64,000 nucleotides of DNA from Actinomycetes bacterium (GTDB lineage: Bacteria > Actinomycetota > Acidimicrobiia > Spongiisociales > UBA5794). The position numbers were made by a program, and so were the translations under genes. Positions 1 through 7,641 of the stretch are shown piece after piece; the first letter of the stretch is position 1; each line of letters starts with the position of its first letter. The notes beneath the pieces are model-generated. The model searched no databases. It was not told the origin of the DNA and saw nothing but the letters and a program-made list of their open reading frames with translations. The stretch is from contig JAHEJX010000005.1 of assembly GCA_024638645.1 (NCBI GenBank), forward strand, positions 1 through 64,000, written 5' to 3'.

Positions 1-163
1 CCAGGATTTCCTGAATCACACCGGCAGCTGGCGAAGGCACCTCGGTATCGACCTTGTCTGTCGAAATCTCGAGCAACACCTCGTCTTCGGCAATCGTGTC
101 GCCTACGGCTTTCGCCCAAGACAGAATCGTTCCCTCGGTCACCGTCTCACCGAGCTGGGGCAT
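1..163 (-). repeat. Direct repeat copy encoding lipoyl domain 2 (offset 405 bp from the other copy)
   Basis: Bases 1-163 match 406-568 at 162 of 163 positions; the one difference (122 versus 527) is a synonymous Leu codon change. The repeat may extend past the window edge. It covers the lipoyl domain of the E2 gene, so the two domains arose by recent tandem duplication or are kept alike by gene conversion. Confidence 0.95.
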
Positions 164-586
164 CGTGACCGTTGTTGTATCGGCTGAAGCGGCGGGGGCA
201 ACGGCCGGCGCGGGCTCGGCGGCCGGAGCCATTTCGACTACGGGATCGGCAGCGGTAGGAGGCGGCGGGGGCGGGGGTGCCGCTTCAGCAACATCGACCG
301 TTGGCGCCGGAGCTGCATCGCCGGCCGGGGCGTCGCCGGACGACTCACCAGCCTCACCAATAACGGCAAGCGCGGTGCCGACGGAGACGGTCTCCCCCTC
401 GCCGACCAGGATTTCCTGAATCACACCGGCAGCTGGCGAAGGCACCTCGGTATCGACCTTGTCTGTCGAAATCTCGAGCAACACCTCGTCTTCGGCAATC
501 GTGTCGCCTACGGCTTTCGCCCAAGAAAGAATCGTTCCCTCGGTCACCGTCTCACCGAGCTGGGGCATGCTGACGGTCACTGCCAT
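1..586 (-). CDS. Dihydrolipoamide acyltransferase (E2), N-terminal part, two lipoyl domains; cut by window edge
   Basis: N-terminal 195 residues of the E2 component of a 2-oxoacid dehydrogenase complex (pyruvate, 2-oxoglutarate or branched-chain; not resolvable here). It begins MAVTVSMPQLGETV, and two lipoyl domains each carry the lipoylated lysine in EISTDKVDTEV. They are joined by an Ala/Pro-rich flexible linker with a run of seven prolines. The ATG at 586 is chosen because AAAGGAGG lies just upstream. E3 (lpdA) lies 23 nt upstream in the same direction, so the two are probably cotranscribed. The peripheral-subunit-binding and catalytic domains lie beyond the window start. The two lipoyl domains are almost identical at DNA level, which is unusual. 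Confidence 0.93.
   Translation of the reverse strand, partial: MAVTVSMPQLGETVTEGTILSWAKAVGDTIAEDEVLLEISTDKVDTEVPSPAAGVIQEILVGEGETVSVGTALAVIGEAGESSGDAPAGDAAPAPTVDVAEAAPPPPPPPTAADPVVEMAPAAEPAPAVAPAASADTTTVTMPQLGETVTEGTILSWAKAVGDTIAEDEVLLEISTDKVDTEVPSPAAGVIQEIL
406..568 (-). repeat. Direct repeat copy encoding lipoyl domain 1
   Basis: This is the partner of the repeat at 1-163, with a period of 405 bp or 135 codons. Identity stops abruptly at the ends of the shared lipoyl domain; the first residues after the start codon and the proline-rich linker are not duplicated. Confidence 0.95.
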
Positions 587-609
587 CTATGAAATCCTCC
601 TTTGAACCG

Positions 610-1983
610 TCAGTGCAGGCTTCGCCCGCTTGCGCTGAGCAATGTCTCGCCGATTGCTTCTGAAATCGTCGGATGGGCATGAATATAGGCGGCGGCCTCT
701 GCCGGGAGCGCTTCCCATGCCACCGTGTACATGAGCTCGTGAATCATCTCGCCTGCTCCGGGCCCGGCAACCGATGCACCGACGATGGGGCCGTCGGTCT
801 CGTGAACAACCTTTACCGTCCCCCCGACTTCGCCCTGGATGATGGCGCGACCGACACCGCGCATTCCGTGGCTTGTGGCCACGACGTCGATCCCGTTGGC
901 GGCCGCCTGAGCTTCTGTCATGCCGACCTGTGCCACCTCGGGGTGGGTATACACCACCAGAGGAATCGCCCGGTAGTCAACCGGAGCTGCCTCACCGGTG
1001 GCGATGAACGTGATTGCCGAGATGCCTTCGGCAAAGCCGGCGTGGGCCAGCTGGGGCGTGGCGGCGACGATGTCACCGACGGCAAAAAGCTTCTCTTGGG
1101 CCGTCTGCATGGTGGCGAGATCGACCTCGACGAATCCGCGATCAACGACTGCGGCAGTGTCTTCGAGGCCCACGTTGTCTGTGACGGGGCCACGACCCAC
1201 CGCCATGAGGACGACGTCCACCTCGACTGACTTGCCGTCGCCGTAGTTGATAGTCACGCCGCCGTCTGCCAACTCAGGAGGGCCAACCATCGTCGACGTG
1301 TTGATCTTGACTTTCTTCTTGCGCAGTGCCCGCTCCAGCGGCTTGACCGCCTCGGGATCCATTCCGGGCAGGAGCTGATCAAGCGCCTCGAAGATGTGGA
1401 CCTCGCTGCCGAAGTCGGAAAGGAGCGAGGCGAACTCGCAGCCGATGACGCCGCCTCCCACGACGGCAACGCGGTGCGGCTGTTCTTCCCAGTCGAGGGC
1501 GTGATCGCTGGTGACGATGCGCTCACCGTCAATTTCGTACCCGGGGATGCTGCGCGGCACAGAGCCGGTGGCGAGAATGATGTTGTCGGCCTCGATATGT
1601 TGGGTTCCCCCATCGCTGAGCGCCACCTCGACGCCACGGTTCTTGAGGGATCCATAGCCGTTGATGACGTCGACGTCACGCGCTTTCAGCAGCCCGCTCA
1701 GTCCGTTGACAAGGCCATTCACGACGTTGTTCTTTCGATCCAACGCAACCTTCCAGTCCACAGTGGGCTCTGAGCTGTTGACGCCGAACTCACTGGACTT
1801 CTTGACGACCGAAAACACATGGGCAGCTTGCAGCCAAGTCTTGGCCGGGATGCAGCCCCGGATCAGGCAGGTTCCACCCACCCTCTCCTTCTCGACGAGC
1901 GCCACTTTCAGACCGAAATTGTGGGCGTAGAGAGCGGCCGCGTATCCCCCGGGGCCGCCGCCGATTATTGCGACGTCGTACAA
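610..1983 (-). CDS. lpdA: Dihydrolipoamide dehydrogenase (E3)
   Basis: FAD-dependent E3 subunit that reoxidises dihydrolipoyl groups with NAD+ in 2-oxoacid dehydrogenase complexes; 457 residues, normal length. It shows the N-terminal FAD fold GGGPGG (residues 8-13), the redox-active disulfide C39-x4-C44 within GGTCLIRGCIPAK, the NAD fold VVGGGVIGCEFAS in the middle, and the C-terminal HAHPTISE that supplies the His-Glu catalytic pair. The start is TTG at 1983, directly after GGAGGAACG. It lies upstream of the E2 gene on the same strand with a 23-nt gap, consistent with an E3-E2 operon. Confidence in function is high; the complex it serves is not known from this window. Confidence 0.96.
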   Translation of the reverse strand: MYDVAIIGGGPGGYAAALYAHNFGLKVALVEKERVGGTCLIRGCIPAKTWLQAAHVFSVVKKSSEFGVNSSEPTVDWKVALDRKNNVVNGLVNGLSGLLKARDVDVINGYGSLKNRGVEVALSDGGTQHIEADNIILATGSVPRSIPGYEIDGERIVTSDHALDWEEQPHRVAVVGGGVIGCEFASLLSDFGSEVHIFEALDQLLPGMDPEAVKPLERALRKKKVKINTSTMVGPPELADGGVTINYGDGKSVEVDVVLMAVGRGPVTDNVGLEDTAAVVDRGFVEVDLATMQTAQEKLFAVGDIVAATPQLAHAGFAEGISAITFIATGEAAPVDYRAIPLVVYTHPEVAQVGMTEAQAAANGIDVVATSHGMRGVGRAIIQGEVGGTVKVVHETDGPIVGASVAGPGAGEMIHELMYTVAWEALPAEAAAYIHAHPTISEAIGETLLSASGRSLH

Positions 1984-2120
1984 CGTTCCTCCGAATCAAG
2001 AATGAGATGCGCGATGGTAGTGCGATTGGGGTGCGCTATTGGCGGGCAAACTTTGCGGGTGGTTGCCACAACTCGGCACTGGCTGTGTCTCCACATAGCT
2101 CAGTTACAGTTCGCCCCCGA

Positions 2121-2207
2121 ATGCAGACGCGTTATCTGATCCTTGCTTCGCTGGTCACCGGCATGGCCATCTTGGTGGCCGCTGCTGTGTGGCTGACGCG
2201 CTACTGA
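2121..2207 (+). CDS. Small single-pass membrane peptide (28 aa), hypothetical
   Basis: A 28-residue open frame starting MQTRYLILASLVTGM, with one predicted membrane helix over about residues 5-24. Its TGA stop overlaps the ATG of the next gene as TGATG, the arrangement expected for translational coupling to the alpha/beta hydrolase. There is no convincing Shine-Dalgarno, so it may be leaderless or spurious. I recognise no family. The support is hydrophobicity plus the stop/start overlap only. Confidence 0.4.
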   Translation: MQTRYLILASLVTGMAILVAAAVWLTRY

Positions 2208-2839
2208 TGACCCACCACGAGACGCTTGCGATCGACGGACCCGGCGCCAGTTTGCAGGCTCGCTGGGATCTGCCTGAAGAGCCCCAGCAGGCCGTAGTGC
2301 TCTGCCATCCGCACCCGTTGCAGCGGGGAAGTATGAACGCGCCCCTCATGGTCGCCATTGCGGAAAACTTGGCCCACAACGGGTTTGCCGTACTGCGGTT
2401 CAACTTCCGTGGCGTCGGAGAGTCTCAAGGCGAGCATGATTTCGGCGACGGCGAGATGGACGACGTCGCATCGGCCGTACAAGTTGCCCTGGAACGATTT
2501 CCGGAGCTGCCACTTGGTGTAGCCGGTTGGAGCTTCGGCGCCGTAACGTCGTTGCGGTGGCAGGCGCGCGACAACAACGACCTGAGCTGGGTCGGAGTGG
2601 CCGCGCCCGTCGGTTCTACCCGGTCTCGCGACATGCCGCAGCCGGGAACACTGCAGAAGGCGCGGCGCACGATGATCATCGGCGATCGCGACCAGTTCGC
2701 CTCGGTCGCCAACAGCAGGGCGTATGCGGATTCGATCGCGGCTCAACACCAGGTGATGAAGGGCAGCGACCACTTCTTCTACTTCCGCGAGGAGAAGCTG
2801 GCGTCGCTGGTAGCGGCCGGCCTCAGCGAACCGGCTTGA
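2207..2839 (+). CDS. Alpha/beta-fold hydrolase of the dienelactone hydrolase-like / COG2945 type
   Basis: A 210-residue serine hydrolase. The nucleophile elbow GWSFGA places the catalytic Ser at residue 109. An N-terminal CHPHPLQRGSMNAP segment and RFNFRGVGESQG match the oxyanion-loop and strand regions of the COG2945 family. GSDHFF near the C-terminus supplies the His, and IIGDRDQF a candidate Asp. I chose the ATG at 2207, which overlaps the preceding short frame, over an upstream ATG at 2189 because the family N-terminus aligns from MTHHETL. The substrate is unknown; acyl esters or small lactones would be typical. Confidence 0.85.
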   Translation: MTHHETLAIDGPGASLQARWDLPEEPQQAVVLCHPHPLQRGSMNAPLMVAIAENLAHNGFAVLRFNFRGVGESQGEHDFGDGEMDDVASAVQVALERFPELPLGVAGWSFGAVTSLRWQARDNNDLSWVGVAAPVGSTRSRDMPQPGTLQKARRTMIIGDRDQFASVANSRAYADSIAAQHQVMKGSDHFFYFREEKLASLVAAGLSEPA

Positions 2840-3029
2840 AACCTCGATTACGGGCCTCGCTCAGCTCATCTGGAGCGAAGGTCTGCACCAGATTCCGACC
2901 CACGAGATCGGCTGAGTCGATGCGCTCGCGCAGCGTTGCTGCCTGAGCCGCATCGTCGGTGTCGTAGACCTTCATGTCGTCGCGCGAACCTACGAAACGG
3001 TGCGATTCCAGTCTTTTGAGTCTTGCCAT
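2823..3029 (-). CDS. Conserved-looking small hypothetical protein (68 aa)
   Basis: A 68-residue charged protein beginning MARLKRLESHRFVGSRDD, with no membrane segment or signal. It fills the gap between the hydrolase and the lipoprotein gene. Its 3' end overlaps the convergent hydrolase gene by 17 nt. Codon use looks like the neighbours (GC-rich third positions), which favours a real gene. No family is recognised and no clear Shine-Dalgarno is seen. Confidence 0.6.
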   Translation of the reverse strand: MARLKRLESHRFVGSRDDMKVYDTDDAAQAATLRERIDSADLVGRNLVQTFAPDELSEARNRGFKPVR

Positions 3030-3049
3030 AGCCGCGGAGCCTAGGCGTG

Positions 3050-3520
3050 TCAGCCGTCGGCAGTCACCGTTACGACGGCTTCGGACACATCCTGGGAACC
3101 GAGGGAGATGGCAATGATGCCCGTAGTGGCATTGCCAGAGAAGGCAATGTCCCAGCGGGTCTCACCCCCGGCAGACGAATCGACCGTGAAGTCGCGGCCG
3201 GGCAGGTTCGCCTCGAAAAACTCAGCAAGCGCTTCGACCCCGGCCGGCACACGGAAGATGACTTCGGTGACGTTGCGGTTGCGGTCGATGAGCGTTCTAC
3301 CGATCACTGCCTCAGCGGGAAAAGGGAACCCGTCAGGCATCGTCTCTGGGATGGAACCGGATCCAAAGACGACTGCCTCATTGGGATCGGCTGTCGCCGT
3401 GGGTGCGGTGGTGGTCGTCGCCGAAGTCACAGACGGCTCGACAACGGTTGTCACGGTGTTGCTATCACACGCAGTGGCGACAACAGCCAACGCGACGACA
3501 GCTAGTGCGTATTTCTTCAC
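3050..3520 (-). CDS. Putative lipoprotein, unknown function
   Basis: 156 residues with a type II signal peptide: MKKYALAVVALAVVATACDS, where the lipobox ATAC puts the lipidated Cys at residue 18. A Thr/Val-rich linker follows, then a compact domain of about 100 residues containing a GVEALAEFFEANLPG segment. The protein should be exported and membrane-anchored. The domain resembles small substrate- or dimer-forming lipoprotein domains of actinobacteria, but I cannot name a family. It is probably transcribed alone, divergent from maf. Confidence 0.8.
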   Translation of the reverse strand: MKKYALAVVALAVVATACDSNTVTTVVEPSVTSATTTTAPTATADPNEAVVFGSGSIPETMPDGFPFPAEAVIGRTLIDRNRNVTEVIFRVPAGVEALAEFFEANLPGRDFTVDSSAGGETRWDIAFSGNATTGIIAISLGSQDVSEAVVTVTADG

Positions 3521-3616
3521 AACAAGTCCAAATATCGGGAAAAGAAGTGCTGCCGACCGGCAGCTCGGCCAGTTTACCGGCCTGGACGACTAAGCCATCT
3601 GCAATAGAGTCAGGCC

Positions 3617-4204
3617 ATGCTTCGGCTCATACTTGCGAGCAGTTCTCCTCGGCGACGGCATCTGCTCGACGAGGCCGGCTACATCTACGACGCAGTGTCG
3701 CCGAATGTCGACGAGAGCCACCGCAACGGGGAGACCGCGTACGCCTACGCGCTTCGCATCGCACAGGAGAAGGCGCTCGAGGTCGTCGCAGAAGGCGCCG
3801 TGACTCTGGGTGCGGACACGGTCGTGGTCTACGCCGGCCAAGCTCTTGGCAAGCCTCGTGACGCCGCAGATGCCGCCCAAGTGCTCGAACTGTTGAGCGG
3901 TGAGCCTCACCAAGTCATGACCGGATGGGCGCTCGCCGACTCTGACGGGATCATCGTCAGCGGCGTCGAGGTCACCGGAGTCTCTTTTCGGGAGCTCTCG
4001 CGCGATCAGATCGAAGACTACGTCGACAGCGGCGAGCCCCTCGACCGGGCCGGGTCGTATGCGATCCAGGGCGGCGCCGCCGGATTCGTGGCCGGAATCG
4101 ACGGCTCGTACTCGAACGTCATGGGCCTGCCGATTGAGACACTGGCAATTGCGCTGGCCGAGGTCGGCGTTCTCCCTGAACCGATTGACGATTCAGCAAC
4201 GTAG
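3617..4204 (+). CDS. maf: Maf-like nucleoside triphosphate pyrophosphatase
   Basis: 195 residues, family-typical length. It shows the Maf N-terminal signature LILASSSPRRRHLL, the central LGADTVVVYAGQALGKPRDAADA motif and the C-terminal GSYAIQGGAAGFVAGIDGSYSNVMGLP motif. Maf proteins hydrolyse non-canonical or methylated dTTP/UTP/CTP to monophosphates and have been linked to septum control. The ATG at 3617 agrees with the family start. The DUF427 gene follows 8 nt later on the same strand, so the two may be cotranscribed. Confidence 0.95.
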   Translation: MLRLILASSSPRRRHLLDEAGYIYDAVSPNVDESHRNGETAYAYALRIAQEKALEVVAEGAVTLGADTVVVYAGQALGKPRDAADAAQVLELLSGEPHQVMTGWALADSDGIIVSGVEVTGVSFRELSRDQIEDYVDSGEPLDRAGSYAIQGGAAGFVAGIDGSYSNVMGLPIETLAIALAEVGVLPEPIDDSAT

Positions 4205-4212
4205 AACTTCTC

Positions 4213-4701
4213 ATGAAGCGAATTGAACCAAAACCGGGCCAAGAATCCGTCTGGGACTACCCCAGGCCACCTCGCATCGAGCCAGAGGCCCGTCGCGTTC
4301 GGGTGATGTTTGGCGGCGTCACAATTGCCGATTCGACCGACGCCATGAGAGTTCTCGAGACGAGCCATCCGCCGGGCATCTACATTCCTCCGCAAGACAT
4401 CTCTACAGGGGTACTGATGCCAAATCCCCTGACCACGATGTGTGAGTGGAAGGGCCGGGCCGCCTACTGGGACCTAGCTGTGGGGGGCCGCAGCGCTGAT
4501 GCAGTCGGCTGGAGCTACCCGGATCCGACTCCGCCGTTCCGATCCATCGTCGATTACGTGTCCTTCTACCCGGGCCGGGTTGATGAGTGCTACCTCGACG
4601 ACGAGCTCGTCACAGCACAGGCAGGCAACTTCTACGGGGGATGGGTTACGTCCGAAATCGTCGGACCCTTCAAGGGGGCTGCAGGAACTTGGGGCTGGTA
4701 G
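4213..4701 (+). CDS. DUF427 domain protein
   Basis: 162 residues matching the DUF427 family, small beta-rich proteins common in actinobacteria. Visible marks are RVRVMFGGVTIADSTDAMRV, IYIPPQDI, CEWKGRAAYWDL and the terminal DYVSFYPGRVDECYLDDE with GNFYGGWVT. The biochemical function of the family is not established. It lies 8 nt downstream of maf. The ATG at 4213 lacks a strong Shine-Dalgarno, consistent with reinitiation after maf. Confidence 0.9.
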   Translation: MKRIEPKPGQESVWDYPRPPRIEPEARRVRVMFGGVTIADSTDAMRVLETSHPPGIYIPPQDISTGVLMPNPLTTMCEWKGRAAYWDLAVGGRSADAVGWSYPDPTPPFRSIVDYVSFYPGRVDECYLDDELVTAQAGNFYGGWVTSEIVGPFKGAAGTWGW

Positions 4702-4762
4702 CTAGCTGCGCCGCATCAGCGCAGGTGTGGGATCTCCCACCGGAAGCACCGCCACCGGGCGG

Positions 4763-4788
4763 GAGTCGAGATGTGTCCACATCGACTC
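4763..4788. terminator. Possible bidirectional hairpin terminator between convergent genes
   Basis: GAGTCGAGATGTG (4763-4775) can pair with CACATCGACTC (4778-4788), with a 2-nt bulge and a very short loop. It lies between the convergent DUF427 and membrane-protein genes. No U-tract follows on either side, so the call is tentative. Confidence 0.35.
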
Positions 4789-4847
4789 ATGCTCCGATGG
4801 GGCGAGAGCGAAGTAGATAGCCAACATCACAGCGCGCAGCGCTCGCC

Positions 4848-5309
4848 TCACGAGGCACCATCGCTCTCCACCGGTACATCGGCCTCCAGTTGCGCCACCT
4901 CGTCTGCCGTCAATGGGTCGCCAATAGCTCCGATGGCCGCCAGATACTCGGCGCGCAAGTCGAGCACCTCGATGATCTCAGGACCGTCATATACATATCC
5001 TTGGCGCGCCAGCGAGTCCTGGGCATACTCGGCAGACGGCAAGCCGCCGGCGACAATGGGCGTGTCGCCGTGAACCCCCGGGTCCTGGAGCCAGCGCACC
5101 TCCCACTCGAGAATGCGCCTGACGTCGAGCTTGTTGAGATTGCCTCTGTGGGGCTCGCTGAGACGTTCGTACACATAGGCGATCGAGTCCTCGACGGAGT
5201 AGATAGTCACGTCCTCCTCCTCAGACCGCTTCTCTTGCCAGGCGAAAGCAAAGGCCACAAAGAGGAAGACGAGCCCAAGGACGATCAACAAAATGACGGA
5301 AGGCGTCAT
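4848..5309 (-). CDS. Hypothetical membrane-anchored protein
   Basis: 153 residues: an N-terminal membrane helix (about residues 4-24, MTPSVILLIVLGLVFLFVAF) followed by a soluble acidic domain with YSVEDSIAYVYERLSEPHRGNLNKL and LEWEVRWLQD. The topology suggests a single-pass protein with a cytoplasmic domain. The open frame extends 79 codons upstream into the acyl-CoA dehydrogenase gene, but the ATG at 5309 gives the natural membrane-anchor start. No named family is recognised. Confidence 0.75.
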   Translation of the reverse strand: MTPSVILLIVLGLVFLFVAFAFAWQEKRSEEEDVTIYSVEDSIAYVYERLSEPHRGNLNKLDVRRILEWEVRWLQDPGVHGDTPIVAGGLPSAEYAQDSLARQGYVYDGPEIIEVLDLRAEYLAAIGAIGDPLTADEVAQLEADVPVESDGAS

Positions 5310-5392
5310 ACGAGAAGGGTAGGCGCTAAGCCATCCCTCTCGAGCGAAGCGCCCAACCCGCGCCCGGCCTTGCCGCTCCCCGCCCCAAGTCT

Positions 5393-6514
5393 CTACAGAC
5401 CTAGCCGGCTTGCGAGCAAAGCCCGCCATTCGCCTGGGTCGCCGAGCATCAGCTGAGTCGACTTCGCTCGCTTGAGGTAGAGGTGGGCGTCGTGTTCCCA
5501 GGTGAAGCCGATGCCGCCGTGGACCTGGATGCTCTCGGCAGCGCACGAGAAGTAGGCATCTGAGCAGTATGCCTTGGCCGTTGGAGCGGCCACCATCAGC
5601 TCGTCGTGGCTGTGGGAGGCCGCCCAGCCGGCGTAATACGCCGCGCTACGAGCCGATTCCACTTGCACCAGCATGTCGGCGCACTTGTGTTTGATCGCCT
5701 GGAAGGAGCCGATGGCACGGCCGAACTGCTTGCGATCCTTGGCATATTCCACAGACATCTCCATGCAGCGTTGGGCACCGCCAACCTGCTCGAATGCGAG
5801 CATCGCGGCGGCAACGTCGTAGAGCATGTCGAGAGTGGCCACGCCTGAGCCGGCCTCGCCGAGCCGAGCAGACGCGGGCACGCGGGCGCCGTCGAAGCTG
5901 ATCACAGCCTGCTGGCGGGTCATGTCCATCGTCTCCATCCGATGCCGTGTCACGTTCGGGATGTCGGCCGGCACCAGAAAGAGGCTCACGCCGCTCCCTT
6001 CCCGCGCCGAGACAACGAGCATGTCCGCGCTGTGGCCGTCGACCACGTACGACTTGGCGCCGTGGATCACGAACGAATCATCGTCCGGGGTGGCCTCAGC
6101 CGCGATGTCGCCCGTCCCCCAGCCACGACCTTCCTCAGTGATGGCGAGCGCAAGGCGCATCTCGCCGGCGCCGACCTTGGGAAGAACGTCGGCCTTCTGC
6201 TCAGGGGATCCGGCGATCAGCACAGCCGTCGCGCCAAGAACGACGGACGAGAAGTAGGGCACCGGAGCCACCGCCCGGCCAAGCTCCTCGAGGACGAGGC
6301 CGGTTTCCATCAACGTGAACCCGGCGCCGCCGTACTCCTCGGGCAGATGCATGGCCTGCAGTCCCATCTCGGCCATGGCACCCCATAGGTCGTCGTCGAC
6401 ACCGTTCGGGCTTTCCATGACCTCGCGGACTCGGGGCGAGGCAGCCTTGTCCTCCAGCAACGACCGCACAGTGTCCCGCAGCATGCTCTGCTCGTCGGTC
6501 AGAGTGAACTCCAT
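5393..6514 (-). CDS. Acyl-CoA dehydrogenase
   Basis: FAD-dependent acyl-CoA dehydrogenase, 373 residues. It has the N-terminal helical domain (MEFTLTDEQSMLRDTVRSLL), the central LALAITEEGRGWG region, and C-terminal FAD/tetramer motifs (DRKQFGRAIGSFQAIKHKCADM; IQVHGGIGFTWEHDAHLYLKRA). I start at the ATG at 6514, 9 nt after GAGGAGC, rather than the upstream in-frame ATG at 6550. The usual catalytic Glu position is not clearly identifiable. Members of this divergent actinobacterial group often act on steroid side chains or branched acyl-CoAs, but the substrate here is unknown. Confidence 0.9.
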   Translation of the reverse strand: MEFTLTDEQSMLRDTVRSLLEDKAASPRVREVMESPNGVDDDLWGAMAEMGLQAMHLPEEYGGAGFTLMETGLVLEELGRAVAPVPYFSSVVLGATAVLIAGSPEQKADVLPKVGAGEMRLALAITEEGRGWGTGDIAAEATPDDDSFVIHGAKSYVVDGHSADMLVVSAREGSGVSLFLVPADIPNVTRHRMETMDMTRQQAVISFDGARVPASARLGEAGSGVATLDMLYDVAAAMLAFEQVGGAQRCMEMSVEYAKDRKQFGRAIGSFQAIKHKCADMLVQVESARSAAYYAGWAASHSHDELMVAAPTAKAYCSDAYFSCAAESIQVHGGIGFTWEHDAHLYLKRAKSTQLMLGDPGEWRALLASRLGL

Positions 6515-6591
6515 GGCCGTTGCGCTCCTCAGATTCGTTAGACGGGGCATTCTGCCACGGCCCGGGACCAGCCTGATCTAGATTCAACGCC

Positions 6592-7206
6592 ATGGACCGC
6601 ACCACCCGCGACTGGCATTACGCAGACGACGAGATTCTCGTCGACAAGGTTGTTGTCGGCCCACTCGAGAACAACGTGTTTCTGCTCGTCGACCCCGCCA
6701 CTCGAAAGTCAATCGTCATCGACGCAGCAGCGGATGCGCCGCTCATCCTCGAGATGGCGAACGGCACCGAGGTCCAGGCTGTGCTGACAACTCATGGCCA
6801 CTGGGACCACGTGGGCGCCGCCGTCGAGGTGGGCGAAGCGCTCGATGTCCCGGTCTTCATCGGACCGCAGGACAAGGCCATGAGCAAGTTGCCGCACGCA
6901 TCCGACCTCAATGCGGGCTCCATGACTCTCGGTGAGCTCGAGCTCGAGATAATTGAAACCCCGGGACACACCCCAAGCTCTCGCTGCGTCAAGGTCGGGC
7001 ATCTCATCTTCACCGGCGATACGCTCTTCCCGGGAGGGCCAGGAGCGACGCAGTCGCCGAATGACTTCAAGATGATCATGGAGAGCCTGGACAACAAGCT
7101 CTTCACCCAGCCCGACGAAACCATGATCCTGCCTGGCCACGGACTGGACACGACAATTGGCCGTGAGCGCCCGGACGTTGAGGAGTGGAGGGCTCGCGGC
7201 TGGTAG
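6592..7206 (+). CDS. Metallo-beta-lactamase-fold hydrolase (glyoxalase II-like)
   Basis: 204 residues with the binuclear metal motif THGHWDH (about residues 67-73), a later TPGHTPSS (third His), FTGDTLF (bridging Asp) and LPGHG (last His). The order and length match small glyoxalase II-like hydrolases acting on thioesters or related substrates in the cytoplasm. It stands alone, just upstream of the 102-bp repeat array. The exact substrate is unknown. Confidence 0.9.
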   Translation: MDRTTRDWHYADDEILVDKVVVGPLENNVFLLVDPATRKSIVIDAAADAPLILEMANGTEVQAVLTTHGHWDHVGAAVEVGEALDVPVFIGPQDKAMSKLPHASDLNAGSMTLGELELEIIETPGHTPSSRCVKVGHLIFTGDTLFPGGPGATQSPNDFKMIMESLDNKLFTQPDETMILPGHGLDTTIGRERPDVEEWRARGW

Positions 7207-7233
7207 CACGACGAAACTGCAATCGACGGATCA

Positions 7234-7641
7234 AAGGCCGATGAAATCGGCTTGGAGTTCGATGCAATCGAACTCCACCACAGGCACTACACAGAGCTAT
7301 TGAGGAGATGCAATAGCAAGTCGGATTGATGGTCAAAGGCCGATGAAATCGGCTTGGAGTTCGATGCAATCGAACTCCACCACAGGCACTACACAGAGCT
7401 ATTGAGGAGATGCAATAGCAAGTCGCATAGATGAGCCAAGGCCGATGAAATCGGCTTGGAGTTCGATGCAATCGAACTCCACCACAGGCACTACACAGAG
7501 CTATTGAGGAGATGCAATAGGAAGTCGCATAGATGAGCCAAGGCCGATGAAATCGGCTTGGAGTTCGATGCAATCGAACTCCACCACAGGCACTACACAG
7601 AGCTATTGAGGAGATGCAATTGGAAGTCGGATTGATGGTGG
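7234..7641 (+). repeat. Four tandem 102-bp units; the last contains the RBS, start codon and first nine codons of the next gene
   Basis: Units at 7234-7335, 7336-7437, 7438-7539 and 7540-7641. The first 80 nt of each unit are identical in all four copies. Each unit folds into three hairpins: GCCGAT-gaa-ATCGGC, GGAGTTCGAT-gca-ATCGAACTCC, and CTATTG-aggagatg-CAATAG, the last holding GGAG and an ATG in its loop. In units 1-3 that ATG is followed by CAA TAG. In unit 4 it is CAA TTG and opens the luciferase-like gene, with the third hairpin weakened. Variation lies in the last 20 nt. This fills the 407 nt between the flanking genes. Confidence 0.97.

Noticed and set aside
54-419. Plus-strand Ala/Gly-rich frame
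   Set aside because: It is the complement of the lipoyl domain and Pro/Ala linker of the E2 gene, whose coding on the minus strand is certain.
4702-4847. tRNA or other small RNA between DUF427 and the membrane protein
   Set aside because: Only a weak hairpin is present; no cloverleaf, CCA or conserved TTC loop.
7103-7573. Open frame on the minus strand with four 34-residue repeats
   Set aside because: The frame is open only because the 102-bp unit is a multiple of three; it lies antisense to the repeat array and the MBL gene and resembles no protein.
7234-7641. CRISPR array
   Set aside because: Units are 102 bp with 80 nt identical and only short variable ends; there are no 25-40 bp repeats with unique spacers and no cas genes nearby.
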